This document shows positions 16,928-26,261 of a DNA stretch of 64,000 nt, in pieces; positions within the stretch are counted from its first letter, which is position 1; every line of letters begins with the position of its first letter. Location: positions 3,286,001-3,350,000 of the forward strand of contig NZ_CP109131.1 in the NCBI RefSeq assembly GCF_035917995.1, written 5' to 3'. The stretch comes from Streptosporangium sp. NBC_01755. GTDB lineage: Bacteria; Actinomycetota; Actinomycetes; Streptosporangiales; Streptosporangiaceae. A program made the position numbers and the translations under genes. Under the pieces are notes generated by a model. It was given only the letters and a program-made list of their open reading frames with translations. It did no database searches and had not been told where the DNA came from.

Positions 16928-19276
16928 ATGATGGCGATCCACCTGACCCCACCCGCCGACGAGCGTGCGAGGGCATCCGCTCAGACCGAGGTGCTGCGGC
17001 AGATCGCGCAGCGGGTGCTCTGGCTCTCCGCGGCCATCGTCGACGCCGCCAACCGCGGACGGCCCAACGACACCGGTGTGAAAGTCGGCGGTCACCAGGC
17101 CTCCAGCGCCTCGATGGTCGACATCATGGTCTCGCTGTACTTCTCCGAGCTGACCCACCTCGACCAGGTCTCCGTCAAACCGCACGCCTCGCCGGTGCTG
17201 CACGCGATCAACTACCTGCTGGACGACCTCGATGTCTCCTATCTGCCGAGGTTGCGCGAGCTGGGCGGGCTGCAGAGCTATCCGAGCCGGCTCAAGGACC
17301 CCGACACCGTCGACTTCTCGACCGGTTCCGTCGGCATCGGCGCGACCGCGCCGTTATGGGCCGCCATCTCCCACCGCTACCTGCGCTCGCGCTTCGCGTC
17401 GGCTCCGGCGGCGGGACGCTTCGTCAGCCTGCTCGGGGACGCCGAGCTCGACGAGGGTGCGATCTGGGAGGCCGTCGCCGACCCGTCCGTGGCCCGGATG
17501 GGCGAGTTGCTCTGGATCGTCGACCTCAACCGCCAGTCGCTCGACCGGGTGGTGCCGGACGTGCAGATCCACCGGTTGCGGGCGATGTTCGAGGCGGCCG
17601 GCTGGCAGGTCATCACCCTGAAGTGGGGACGCGCGATCACCGCCCTGTTCGAGCGGCCAGGCGGCGACGAGCTGCGGCAGCGGCTCGAACAGATGCCGAA
17701 CGAGGAGTACCAGCGCCTACTGCGGGTCGACGCCGCCGAGGTGGGGCCGCGACTCGTCGGGGAACGCGGCGGCGCGACACTGCGTGCCCTGGTCGCGTCC
17801 CTGCCGGACGCCGAGCTGGCGCGGGCGGTCCGCGACCTCGGCGGCCACGACCTCGACCTGCTGCTCGACACCTACCGGGAGGTGGACGACACCCGGCCCA
17901 CGGTGGTGTTCGCCTACACGGTCAAGGGGCGCGGCCTGCCGACCGAGGGACATCCGAACAACCACTCGGCGCTGCTGACCGAGGCGCAGATGCTCGCGCT
18001 GGCCGAGTCTTGCGGCACCGACCTCGCCGCCCCCTGGCGCGCCTTCGAACCGGGCACCGCCGCGTCAGACCTGTGCGCCACCCAAGGCGCGGCGCTGCGC
18101 CGCCCCCAGATCACCGGCAAGGCCCTCGGCCCACTGCCGAAGACGCTCGGCCGCTCGTACCGCTCGCCGATCTCGACCCAGGCCGCCCTCGGCCGCTTCC
18201 TCGTCGACTTCCTGCGCGCCGCCCCCGAGGCCGGCGCGCGGGTGGTGACCTGCAGCCCGGACGTCGCCTCCTCGACCAACCTCGGCGGGTGGATCAACAA
18301 GACCGGGGTGTGGTCGATCGAGGACCGGCACGACTGGTTCGCCGACGACACCGAACGCCTGCTGCGCTGGTCGGAGGGGACCGGCGGCCAGCACATCGAA
18401 CTCGGCATCGCCGAGGTCAACCTGGTGGGTCTGCTCGGCGAGCTCGGCGCCACCTGGAGTCGCTGGGCCGAGCGTCTCATCCCGATCGCCACGCTCTACG
18501 ACCCGTTCATCTCACGCGCGCTCGAACCGTGGTCGTACGGCATCTACGCCGGCGGGCAGTCGATCATCGTCGGTACGCCGTCCGGTGTGACGCTGTCGTC
18601 CGAGGGCGGCGCGCACCAGTCGATCACGACTCCGTCCATCGGTCTTGAGCAGCCGGGCTGCATCGCCTGGGAACCGGCGTTCGCCCAGGACCTGGAGTGG
18701 ACGATGCTGGCCGCCATGGAGCGGGTCGGTGTCGAGGGCGGCACGTCCTCGTACTTCCGGCTGTCGACCCGGCCGCTGAACCCCGACCTGGCGCGCGTGC
18801 CCGAGGACGAGCTACTGCTCGAACGACGCCGTCGGCACGCCGTCGCGGGCGGCTACCGCATCACCGACCACGACCCGGCGGCCGAGCAGGTCACCCTCGT
18901 CGGCGCGGGAGCCGTCATGCCCGAGGTGATCGCCGCCGCCGAACACCTGGCCGAGCGTTCGATCGTCGCCGGCGTGGTCTGCCTGACCAGTGCCGACCTG
19001 GTGTACCGGTCCTTCCAGGCCCGGGGCTCCCTCGGCGCGTCCGGCGGCGGCATCGTCGACGTCCTGTTCCCCGCCGACCATCCCGCATCCCTCGTCACGG
19101 TGCTCGACGGGCACCCGCACACGCTGTCCTTCCTGGCCGGCGTGCGCGGCGACCGGATTCGCAACCTCGGGGTCTCCGGTTTCGGCCAGTCCAGCGACCT
19201 GCACGACGCCTACCGCATCCACGGCATCGACACCGCCTCCATCGTCGACGCCGCCCTGACGCTGCTCGGCCGCTGA
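16928..19276 (+). CDS. Thiamine-diphosphate E1 enzyme, homodimeric keto-acid dehydrogenase type
   Basis: A 782-residue transketolase-like protein from ATG 16928 (AGGAAAGAGA upstream). The N-terminal ThDP-binding part contains GGHQASSASMVDIMV, STGSVGIGATAPLWAAI and the GDAELDEGAIWEA...NRQSLDRVV magnesium-ThDP motif. A pyrimidine-binding domain (GIAEVNLVGLLGELG, SEGGAHQSITTPSIG) and a transketolase C-terminal domain follow. It is related to AceE but shorter than the usual 880-930 residues, closer to MdeB-type alpha-ketobutyrate E1. In Pseudomonas mdeB is controlled by an Lrp-type MdeR, matching the divergent AsnC gene here. The substrate remains inferred. Confidence 0.82.
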   Translation: MMAIHLTPPADERARASAQTEVLRQIAQRVLWLSAAIVDAANRGRPNDTGVKVGGHQASSASMVDIMVSLYFSELTHLDQVSVKPHASPVLHAINYLLDDLDVSYLPRLRELGGLQSYPSRLKDPDTVDFSTGSVGIGATAPLWAAISHRYLRSRFASAPAAGRFVSLLGDAELDEGAIWEAVADPSVARMGELLWIVDLNRQSLDRVVPDVQIHRLRAMFEAAGWQVITLKWGRAITALFERPGGDELRQRLEQMPNEEYQRLLRVDAAEVGPRLVGERGGATLRALVASLPDAELARAVRDLGGHDLDLLLDTYREVDDTRPTVVFAYTVKGRGLPTEGHPNNHSALLTEAQMLALAESCGTDLAAPWRAFEPGTAASDLCATQGAALRRPQITGKALGPLPKTLGRSYRSPISTQAALGRFLVDFLRAAPEAGARVVTCSPDVASSTNLGGWINKTGVWSIEDRHDWFADDTERLLRWSEGTGGQHIELGIAEVNLVGLLGELGATWSRWAERLIPIATLYDPFISRALEPWSYGIYAGGQSIIVGTPSGVTLSSEGGAHQSITTPSIGLEQPGCIAWEPAFAQDLEWTMLAAMERVGVEGGTSSYFRLSTRPLNPDLARVPEDELLLERRRRHAVAGGYRITDHDPAAEQVTLVGAGAVMPEVIAAAEHLAERSIVAGVVCLTSADLVYRSFQARGSLGASGGGIVDVLFPADHPASLVTVLDGHPHTLSFLAGVRGDRIRNLGVSGFGQSSDLHDAYRIHGIDTASIVDAALTLLGR

Positions 19277-19338
19277 CCACCTCGATCCGCCCCGCCGCAC
19301 GAAAGAACTAGCCACCTGCGGCCCGCAGCTGGTCAAAC

Positions 19339-19389
19339 TTGCCAGAAACGGCGAGTTGCCAAACCTTGGCAACTCGCTGTTTCTGGCAA
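19339..19389. terminator. Long bidirectional terminator hairpin
   Basis: Arms of 24 bp with one mismatch around a 3-nt loop (inner part GCGAGTTGCCAA / TTGGCAACTCGC). It sits 63 bp after the E1 stop and before the convergent monooxygenase stop, so it can terminate both transcripts. Confidence 0.8.
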
Positions 19390-19519
19390 CTCTTCATGGA
19401 TTACCGATAGTTGCCATGTCACTCCGGAGCCATATGGAGGAAGAACGCATCCGACTGCTGGCTCCCGCATTCGTCGAAGCCAACGTGCCAGAGCCGTGAC
19501 GTGCCCCCGTATCTGTCAC

Positions 19520-21025
19520 TCAGCCATGGCGTGACGGTTCGGACGACGCCGATGCCATCGGAGCGTGGAAGAACCGCGCGGCGCGGGCGTGCTGGGTCCG
19601 GGTCAGCAACCAGTAGACCGAGGCGCCGTCCGGCCACTGGGTGACCACCCGGCCGCTCGCCGAGCGGAAGTAGTTCGGTGCCTGGGCGAACGAGCTGGCG
19701 TCCAGCCGGCGCTTCAACCACCGGTTCAACCGCCTGACCGCCTCGGGCCGGACCTCGACGGCCGAGGCCCCCCGGCGGCGCATCTCCCGCAGCGACCGGA
19801 CCACGAACTTCGCCTGCTGCTCGAAGTTGAACACCGGGGCGTAGTAGTTGGTGTTGGGGCCGTACATCATGAAGAGGTTCGGCATCTCGTCCACCATGAT
19901 CCCGAGGAACGCCATGGGGTCGTCGCCCCACTTCTCCCGCAGGTCACGCCCGCCGCGTCCGCGTACCTCCAGACCGCAGAGGAACTCGGCCGCGCGGAAG
20001 CCCGTCGCGGTGATCACGACGTCGAGCTCGTGCTCCCGGCCCGCGGCGTCCACCACCCCGGTCCCGGTCATCCGCTCCACCGCGTGGGGAACGAGGGTGA
20101 CGTCGTCGCGGAGCAGGGTCGGGTAGAAGGTGGAGCTGTGGATCGCCCGTTTGCCCAGGTAGGCCGAGTTCGGTGTCAGCGCCGCCTTGAGGTCGGGGTG
20201 GTCGCCGAACACCTCTTCGAGGTAGTCCTGGCAGACCTTGACCGCCCGGGTGTCGACGGTCCCGCCGGGCCGGATGATCCGGCCACCGAGCCACTTGCGC
20301 TCCAGCTCCAGGAAGAGCCGCCACCGGATGAGCCGCCGCGTCACCGGGTGGCGCCGCCGGGCGCGTTCCTCCTCGGTGAACGGGAGCGAGACCTTCGGGT
20401 CCACCCAGGCCGGCTGGCGCTGGAACACCGTCAGGTGCCCGGCGCGGCCACCGAGCTCCGCGACGATCTGGGCGGACGTCGAGCCGGTGCCGACCACTCC
20501 CACCCGGCGTCCGTCGATCTCCACGTCGGGGCGCCACCGCGCGGTGTGGAAGATGTCGCCGGTGAACAGCTCGCGGCCGGGCCAGGCGGGCTCGTTCGGG
20601 ACGTTCAGCAGCCCGACCGCGGTCACCACGGCGGTGAAACGCCGCACCTCCCCGGTGTCGAGGTGCACGGCCCACTGCTGACCGTCCTCCTCCCAGACCA
20701 GCCGCCGGACGGTGCGGCCGAACCGGAAGTGCGCCCTGAGGTCGAATCGGTCGGCCACGTGCTCAAGGTAGGACTGCAGCTCCGCCTGGCCGGGGTAGGA
20801 CCGTGACCAGTCGTACGGGGCGAACGAGAACGAGTACATCGGGGCCGGCGTGTCGACCTCGGCACCGGGGAAACGGTTGACCCGCCAGGTGCCGCCGGGC
20901 CCGTCCTCGGTCTCGAACACGGTGAACGAATACCCGTGCCGCTTCAGCTGGTGGGCCGCCGCGAGTCCGGCGAACCCGCCGCCGATCACGGCCACAGAGG
21001 GCATGGCTCCGCCCGTCGATGGCAT
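19520..21025 (-). CDS. Flavin-containing monooxygenase, type I Baeyer-Villiger class
   Basis: A 501-residue protein. FAD-binding GGGFAG lies at residues 15-20, followed by GGTWRVNRFPGAEVD. The Baeyer-Villiger fingerprint F-x-G-x3-H-x3-W is present as FTGDIFHTARW. The NADPH-binding second Rossmann motif is GVVGTGSTSAQI, and ATGF occurs near the C-terminal third. Known reaction: NADPH- and oxygen-dependent conversion of ketones to esters or lactones, or heteroatom oxidation. It lies 66 bp downstream of an amino-acid ABC importer on the same strand, so it probably acts on the imported compound. I chose ATG 21025; an inner ATG at 21004 is also possible. Confidence 0.87.
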   Translation of the reverse strand: MPSTGGAMPSVAVIGGGFAGLAAAHQLKRHGYSFTVFETEDGPGGTWRVNRFPGAEVDTPAPMYSFSFAPYDWSRSYPGQAELQSYLEHVADRFDLRAHFRFGRTVRRLVWEEDGQQWAVHLDTGEVRRFTAVVTAVGLLNVPNEPAWPGRELFTGDIFHTARWRPDVEIDGRRVGVVGTGSTSAQIVAELGGRAGHLTVFQRQPAWVDPKVSLPFTEEERARRRHPVTRRLIRWRLFLELERKWLGGRIIRPGGTVDTRAVKVCQDYLEEVFGDHPDLKAALTPNSAYLGKRAIHSSTFYPTLLRDDVTLVPHAVERMTGTGVVDAAGREHELDVVITATGFRAAEFLCGLEVRGRGGRDLREKWGDDPMAFLGIMVDEMPNLFMMYGPNTNYYAPVFNFEQQAKFVVRSLREMRRRGASAVEVRPEAVRRLNRWLKRRLDASSFAQAPNYFRSASGRVVTQWPDGASVYWLLTRTQHARAARFFHAPMASASSEPSRHG

Positions 21026-21091
21026 GACTTGCCTCTCTCTGTCGAGTTCGTGCCGCGGCACGATGGTGTGCGGCGCTCGCGGGCGCCGGGG

Positions 21092-21856
21092 CTAGAGGAC
21101 CTTGCTGAGGAAGTCGCGGGTGCTCGGGTGCTCGGCCTCGCCGGACAGCCGGCTGGACGGCCCCTCCTCGACGATGCGGCCGTCCTCCATGAACACGAAC
21201 CGGTCGCAGACCTCGCGGGCGAATCCGATCTCGTGGGTGACGATGATGGTGGTCATCCCGTCGAGCACCAGGCCGCGGATGACCTGCAGCACCTCGTTGA
21301 CCATCTCGGGGTCGAGCGCCGAGGTCGGTTCGTCGAAGAGCAGCACCTGGGGCTTCATGGCCAGGGCGCGGGCGATCGCGACGCGTTGCTGCTGACCACC
21401 GGAGAGCTGGGCCGGGTAGGCGTCGGCCTTCTCGGCCAGGCCGACCCGGTCGAGCAGCTCGTGCGCGTCACGGCGCGCCTCGTCGGCCGGGCGGCGCAGC
21501 ACCCGGATGGGCGCCTCGACCACGTTCTCCAGCACGGTCTTGTGCGAGAACAGGTTGAACTGCTGGAACACCATGCCGAGGCGCTGGCGCTGCCTGGCCT
21601 CCCGCTTCGCCGACAGCCGGTGGATCTTGCCGCCGCGCTCCTCGTAGCCGAGCAGTTCGCCGTCGAGCATGACCACTCCCGAGTCGGTGCGCTCAAGCAG
21701 GTTGAGGCAGCGCAGGAAGGTGCTCTTGCCGCTGCCGGAGCGGCCGAGCAGGCAGACCGCCTCCCCCTGGTGGACGTCCAGCGACACGTCGTGCAGGACC
21801 GTGTGCTGGCCGAAGGACTTGCGCACGTTCAGTGCGCTGATCAGCGGCGTCGTCAT
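21092..21856 (-). CDS. Polar amino-acid ABC importer, ATP-binding subunit
   Basis: A 254-residue GlnQ-type ATPase: Walker A GRSGSGKSTFLR, signature LSGGQQQRVAIARALA, Walker B VLLFDEPTSALD, switch His in IVTHEIGFA. The gene overlaps the permease end by 4 bp. Together with the two upstream genes it forms a complete periplasmic-binding-protein-dependent importer. The ligand is probably an amino acid or similar small polar molecule. Confidence 0.92.
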   Translation of the reverse strand: MTTPLISALNVRKSFGQHTVLHDVSLDVHQGEAVCLLGRSGSGKSTFLRCLNLLERTDSGVVMLDGELLGYEERGGKIHRLSAKREARQRQRLGMVFQQFNLFSHKTVLENVVEAPIRVLRRPADEARRDAHELLDRVGLAEKADAYPAQLSGGQQQRVAIARALAMKPQVLLFDEPTSALDPEMVNEVLQVIRGLVLDGMTTIIVTHEIGFAREVCDRFVFMEDGRIVEEGPSSRLSGEAEHPSTRDFLSKVL

Positions 21857-22827
21857 GGCTGGGCCCTCACTCGTCCGGCGCGGCGCGTCGTCGTGGCGGT
21901 GCTCCTGCCGAGCACGCGCTCCAGGTAGTACTGGCCGACCGACAGCACGCTGACGAGGATCATGTACCAGATGGTCGCCACCATGAGCAGCGGGACGACC
22001 TCGAACGTGCGGTTGTAGATCTGCTGGACGCTGTAGAGCAGGTCAGAGACCGAGATGAAGGCGACGAGCGAGGTGGCCTTCATCAGGTTGATGAGGTCGT
22101 TGCTCACCGGCGGCACCGCGATCTTCATCGCCTGGGGGAAGACGATGCGGCGGAAGATGTCGAACGGCGTCATGCCCAGGGCGAGCGCCGCCTCGCGCTG
22201 CCCCTTGGGGACCGCCAGCAGCGAGGAACGGATGATCTCCGAGGTGTAGGCGGCCTGCTGGAGGCCGAAGGCCAGCACCGCCGACCAGTAGGCGGTCATC
22301 AGGTTGCGCGTCTGCAGCGCGAACAGGTCGCCACCGAAGGGGTTGGGCAGGCTGAACGTCGGATAGATCAGCGAGACGTTGAACCAGAGGATGAGCAGGA
22401 CCAGCAGCGGGATGGACCGGAAGAACCAGACGTACGTCCCGCTGACCGCGCGCAGCACCGGATTCGCCGAGAGCCGCATGTTCGCGATGACCACCGAGAC
22501 CACCAGGGCCAGCCCCATCGACAGGGCGGTCAGCGTGATGGTGTTGAGCAGGCCGTTCAGCACCCGCTCGGAGAAGAAGTAATCGGCCACCGTGGCCCAC
22601 TCGAAGGCGGGGTTGCGGGCGACGCTGACCGCGAGGCCGGCGACCGCGACCACCATCAGCACCGCGATGATCAGCCGGCCGAGGTGGAGCGGGCGCCCGT
22701 GCGGAAGCCGCGAGATCTCCTCCATCCGCCGGCGCCACTCCTCCGCCGCCCCGCCTGGCCCGTCCGGCCCGGCCTGGCCGGTGGGGACGGCGCTCGCGCC
22801 GGCCCCACCTGCCCGGATCTCACTCAT
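21853..22827 (-). CDS. Polar amino-acid ABC importer, permease subunit
   Basis: A 324-residue membrane protein of the HisM/GlnP family. After about 60 cytoplasmic residues there are five to six transmembrane helices. The EAA loop is EAALALGMTPFDIFRRIVF with PQAMKIAVPP downstream. A single permease gene suggests a homodimer. It overlaps both neighbours by 4 bp, which implies tight coupling. Confidence 0.92.
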   Translation of the reverse strand: MSEIRAGGAGASAVPTGQAGPDGPGGAAEEWRRRMEEISRLPHGRPLHLGRLIIAVLMVVAVAGLAVSVARNPAFEWATVADYFFSERVLNGLLNTITLTALSMGLALVVSVVIANMRLSANPVLRAVSGTYVWFFRSIPLLVLLILWFNVSLIYPTFSLPNPFGGDLFALQTRNLMTAYWSAVLAFGLQQAAYTSEIIRSSLLAVPKGQREAALALGMTPFDIFRRIVFPQAMKIAVPPVSNDLINLMKATSLVAFISVSDLLYSVQQIYNRTFEVVPLLMVATIWYMILVSVLSVGQYYLERVLGRSTATTTRRAGRVRAQP

Positions 22828-23708
22828 GCGTTCGGTTCTGGGTTGATCACCGAGGTGGTGATCGCCATGTTCTCGGTGCCGTACCTGGCGAGGATCTTGG
22901 CGTAGCCACCGTTCTTGATCAGCGCCTCGGTGGCCTGCTGCAACTTGGCCGCCATGCCGTCACCCTTCATCGAGGCGAACCCGATGTCGATCGCCTGGTA
23001 CGTCGGCCCGGTGATCTTCCACACGCCGGGTTCGGTGCGCGTCTGGTAGCCCAGGCCGCTGGCGGTGGCCGTGGAGGTGTCGGCCCGGCCGCTCTTGACC
23101 GCGAGGTCGGCGGTCGCCTGGTCGGCGAAGGTCTGCACGTCGATGGGCTTCTTCCCGGCGGCCTCGCACTTCCCGGACTGGTCCGTGAGAGTCGAGACCG
23201 GGCTCGAACCTGCGGTCACCGCGACGGAGAGCCCGCACAGGTCGTCGAGTGAGTCACCGATGGTGATGCCGTCGGCCTTGACCCGGAAGCCGTAGCTCTC
23301 GACGAGGGTGGTGGCGAAGTCGAACTTCTTCAGCCGCTCGGCCGTGACGTCGGCGCCCGGCACCCAGGCGTAGGTGCCGCGCTGCAGGCCCAGGAGTGAG
23401 TTCTCGAACGACGCCTGCTCATTCTTGACGGTCACCCCCATCTCCTCGCCGAGCGCGGTGGACAGGTCCGGAAGCAGGCCGACGAGCTTGCCGCTCTCGT
23501 CCAGGAAGCTGTACGGCGGAACGCCGATCTGCTGGGGGATGGTGTAGACCTGCGAGCCGGAGCCGGAGCCTGAGCCGGAACCGGCCTCGGGGCCGGACGC
23601 GGAATCGCTTGAGGAGCTGCCACACGCCGAGAGGACGGCGGCGCCGAGCACGCCTGCGGCGACAACGTGGAGGGCGCGCCGGGTGCGACGGGTGCGAACC
23701 AACGTCAT
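22824..23708 (-). CDS. Polar amino-acid ABC importer, substrate-binding lipoprotein
   Basis: A 294-residue family 3 solute-binding protein. The signal peptide ends in a lipobox (VLGAAVLSAC), followed by a Ser/Gly spacer, so it is membrane-anchored on the outside. The binding lobes include QIGVPPYSFLDESGKLVGL and DLCGLSVAVTAGSSPVSTL. It is the first gene of the operon; the 167-bp gap to the divergent PucR gene must hold both promoters. The exact ligand cannot be read from sequence. Confidence 0.9.
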   Translation of the reverse strand: MTLVRTRRTRRALHVVAAGVLGAAVLSACGSSSSDSASGPEAGSGSGSGSGSQVYTIPQQIGVPPYSFLDESGKLVGLLPDLSTALGEEMGVTVKNEQASFENSLLGLQRGTYAWVPGADVTAERLKKFDFATTLVESYGFRVKADGITIGDSLDDLCGLSVAVTAGSSPVSTLTDQSGKCEAAGKKPIDVQTFADQATADLAVKSGRADTSTATASGLGYQTRTEPGVWKITGPTYQAIDIGFASMKGDGMAAKLQQATEALIKNGGYAKILARYGTENMAITTSVINPEPNA

Positions 23709-23875
23709 GTCGGTCCTCCTGATTCCTGGGGTTTCGGCCGGTCGGCCGGGGGGAGTGCTGTCACCCTAAAATGCCGAACGGCCTAGGGGCTTTGTGTAGT
23801 CCTCTATATTTTTGTCCAGTTCGCTGGATACTCGGACAGGTAGGTTACACCCGAGTCACAACGTGCCGGAGTCCT

Positions 23876-25495
23876 GTGAAAACCAGATATCCCCGCTGGT
23901 CATCCACCCTGACCGAGCTCCTCGACGCGGTACGCGACCCCTTCGTGTCGGCGGTCCACGCCCCCGGAGGCCTGGACGTCCCCATCGGCGGCTGCGTCGT
24001 TCTCGACCTGTCCGACGGGACGGACCTGCCCGATGATCACGAGCTGGACGGCGCCGTCGTGCTGCTGCTCGGCACCGGCGGGCCGGCGGCGGCCGATGCG
24101 GTCGCCGACCTCGCCCGCCACCGGCCCGGGGCGCTCGTCGTGAAACTCGGGGACGTCGATCCGTGGTCGCTGCGCGACGTGCCGGTCCCGGTCCTCGGGG
24201 TCACCGACCGGGCGCCGTGGTGGCGCCTGGTCGCCGAGGTCGAACGCTTCGGCCGGGAGTTCGAGGAGCGGTTCCCGCAGGGAGCCGGCCCCGCGCTCGG
24301 CGAGCACAACGACCTCTTCGGGCTCGCCAAGGCGCTCGGCATGATGACCGGCACGCTGATCTCCATCGAGGACGTGCAGGGACGGGTGCTCGCCTTCTCG
24401 CCCTACAGCGACCAGGCCGACGACATCCGGCGCCGCACCATCCTCGGGCGCGAGCCCCCGGCGGAACACATGGCGGAACTCCAGGCCATGCGGGTCTACG
24501 ACCGGCTGCGGCGTCCCCGTACCACGGTGACACTGAACGAGAAGATCGGGTTTCGGCGCAGGCTCGGGGTCGGCATGCACGATCCTCGGTCCGGCGAGTA
24601 CCTGGGCACCGTCTGGGCGCAGGAGACGGACCGGTCCTTCTCCCGGCAGACCGAGGAACACCTGGTCGCGGCATCGGTCTTCGCCGCGCGGCTCGTCGGC
24701 CAGAGCCGCCTCATCCACAACATGGGCACCGAGTTCGTGCAGCGCATGCTCGCCCCCAACCCGCAGCGCGACGACGCCGGGTTCGTCCGGCAGCTGAGCC
24801 TCGACGCCCCCGAGGAGTTCGCCGTGGTGGCCTTCGAAGCGGTCGGCGACGCCGGCGCGCGCCAGTGGCTCTCCTCCACCGAGGCGGTGACGATGCTGAC
24901 CGTGCACGCCCACTCCGTCCGCGACGAGTCGATGGTGGCCCCGGTCGGGCTGCGCCTGTACGCCGTCCTCCCCGGCCGGGTCGAGGTGGACCGCTACCTG
25001 AACTGGGCCCGGCGCACCCTGACGGCGTTCGAGCGGCACCTGGGGACCACCTTCCGGGCGGCGATCGCCTCGTCCCTGTCGGTGCCGACCGTGGCCGCGG
25101 CCCGCGCGGAGGTCGACCGGGTGTGCGAGACCGTCGCGTACACGCCCGACCGGCCGGTGATCAGTCTCGACGGCGAGCTCACGGCGGTGCTGCTCTCCGA
25201 GGCGCTCACCACGCTGGGGGTGACGGATCTGCTGAGCGACGAGCGGTTCCGCCGTCTGGTCGAGTACGACCGGAGCCACCACAGCTGTCTCATCGAGACC
25301 ATCGCCGCCTACCTCGGCACGTTCGGCGATGTGGGCGCCACGGCACGGACACTGCTCGTGCACCCCAACACCATCCGCTACCGGCTGGCACGGCTGGAGC
25401 AGGTGGGCGGATACCGGCTCGACGACCCCGACGACCGGGTGGTGCTGGACCTGCAACTCCGGCTGTGGCACCGCGAGGGGCCGGACGGTACCTGA
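23876..25495 (+). CDS. PucR-family transcriptional regulator
   Basis: A 539-residue protein from GTG 23876, chosen because GGAG lies 5 bases upstream; the frame itself is open from 23771. The C-terminus carries the PucR/CdaR helix-turn-helix (ETIAAYLGTFGDVGATARTL, HPNTIRYRLARLEQVGGYRL). The middle has a GGDEF-like CdaR region (about residues 270-440). Known family: regulators of purine, sugar-acid or nitrogen catabolism. It is divergent from the importer-monooxygenase operon, so I infer that it activates that operon in response to its substrate. Confidence 0.85.
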   Translation: MKTRYPRWSSTLTELLDAVRDPFVSAVHAPGGLDVPIGGCVVLDLSDGTDLPDDHELDGAVVLLLGTGGPAAADAVADLARHRPGALVVKLGDVDPWSLRDVPVPVLGVTDRAPWWRLVAEVERFGREFEERFPQGAGPALGEHNDLFGLAKALGMMTGTLISIEDVQGRVLAFSPYSDQADDIRRRTILGREPPAEHMAELQAMRVYDRLRRPRTTVTLNEKIGFRRRLGVGMHDPRSGEYLGTVWAQETDRSFSRQTEEHLVAASVFAARLVGQSRLIHNMGTEFVQRMLAPNPQRDDAGFVRQLSLDAPEEFAVVAFEAVGDAGARQWLSSTEAVTMLTVHAHSVRDESMVAPVGLRLYAVLPGRVEVDRYLNWARRTLTAFERHLGTTFRAAIASSLSVPTVAAARAEVDRVCETVAYTPDRPVISLDGELTAVLLSEALTTLGVTDLLSDERFRRLVEYDRSHHSCLIETIAAYLGTFGDVGATARTLLVHPNTIRYRLARLEQVGGYRLDDPDDRVVLDLQLRLWHREGPDGT

Positions 25496-25665
25496 CCTTC
25501 GCGGGTCGGGTCGGCCACCCAGGGGTCTCTCCTGCCTGGAGGACGCGAGCGGGCCGGACAGCTCCGCCCGCGTCACGTACCGCGCGGGCGCCTCTTCGCC
25601 CCTGTGCCGTACGTCGTCAAGGGCACGGCGGCCCGGACCGGGGAAGGGAGGGCCGCCGTGCCTGC

Positions 25666-25986
25666 TCAGAAGTGGCCGATGCCGGCCGAGGCGGAGGTCG
25701 GTGCCCAGCGCTGGAGGAGGGCGGTCATCTCGGCCTCGCGCATCTGGGTCTTCAGGCCCTCGATGGTCCGGTCGCAGAGGAGCAGTGGCTCGGGAGTGGG
25801 CCAGGTGGCGATGGCGTGGAAGAGGCGGCTACCGGTGCCGTAGAGGACGGACCAGCCGGGCCAGGTGATCTCCAGCATCGCGGCCTCGGCGCGGGCCTCG
25901 TGGTCCCAGGTGTACCGGGGTACGGGGGCGGTGGCCACACCGTCGCGGTGGCGGCCCCGGGGACGGGTGGGCCGTCGCCGGATCAT
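25666..25986 (-). CDS. Conserved small protein of unknown function
   Basis: A 106-residue protein whose start overlaps the stop of the upstream gene (ATGA). The central part has several Trp and aromatic residues (EITWPGWSVLYGTGSRLFHA) and a final acidic helix. It resembles in length and pattern the product of 41151-41483 (PTWLVMWSLRHRRFEAW), so the two clusters probably share this gene type. Function unknown. The gap 25496-25665 contains no visible gene. Confidence 0.6.
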   Translation of the reverse strand: MIRRRPTRPRGRHRDGVATAPVPRYTWDHEARAEAAMLEITWPGWSVLYGTGSRLFHAIATWPTPEPLLLCDRTIEGLKTQMREAEMTALLQRWAPTSASAGIGHF

Positions 25987-26261
25987 GAGATCACCTGCCC
26001 GGTGGCGGTCTCCGTGACGGCAGCCGCCTGAGCGTTGGCCTGTTGGGTGTTGGCCTCCTGGGCGAGGGCCTCCTGCCGGTCGGTCTCGGCCCGCAGCGCC
26101 TCCAGACTGTCGCCGTCGACGGTCCGTTCGGCTCCGGCGTGGAACGCGGCCGGGGAGAAGGGCTGCTCCCGGCTGGCCCAGAGCCGTCCGGCGTCGCTGA
26201 GGATGAGCCGCCAGCCGGGGATGGTGGTGGGTTCGGGGGTGGTGGACCTACCATCGTTCAT
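25983..26261 (-). CDS. Small protein of unknown function in the Cys-motif cluster
   Basis: A 92-residue protein beginning MNDGRSTTPEPTTIPGWRLI. It has a short globular front (LSDAGRLWASREQPFSPAAF) and an Ala/Gln/Glu-rich helical tail. A structured leader (26285-26320) lies just upstream and is shared with other genes in this window, which supports translation from this internal ATG even though the frame is open from 27026. Confidence 0.6.
   Translation of the reverse strand: MNDGRSTTPEPTTIPGWRLILSDAGRLWASREQPFSPAAFHAGAERTVDGDSLEALRAETDRQEALAQEANTQQANAQAAAVTETATGQVIS

Noticed and set aside
23900-25576. A 558-codon open frame on the minus strand
   Set aside because: Antisense to the PucR gene; His/Gly/Arg-rich with no domain.
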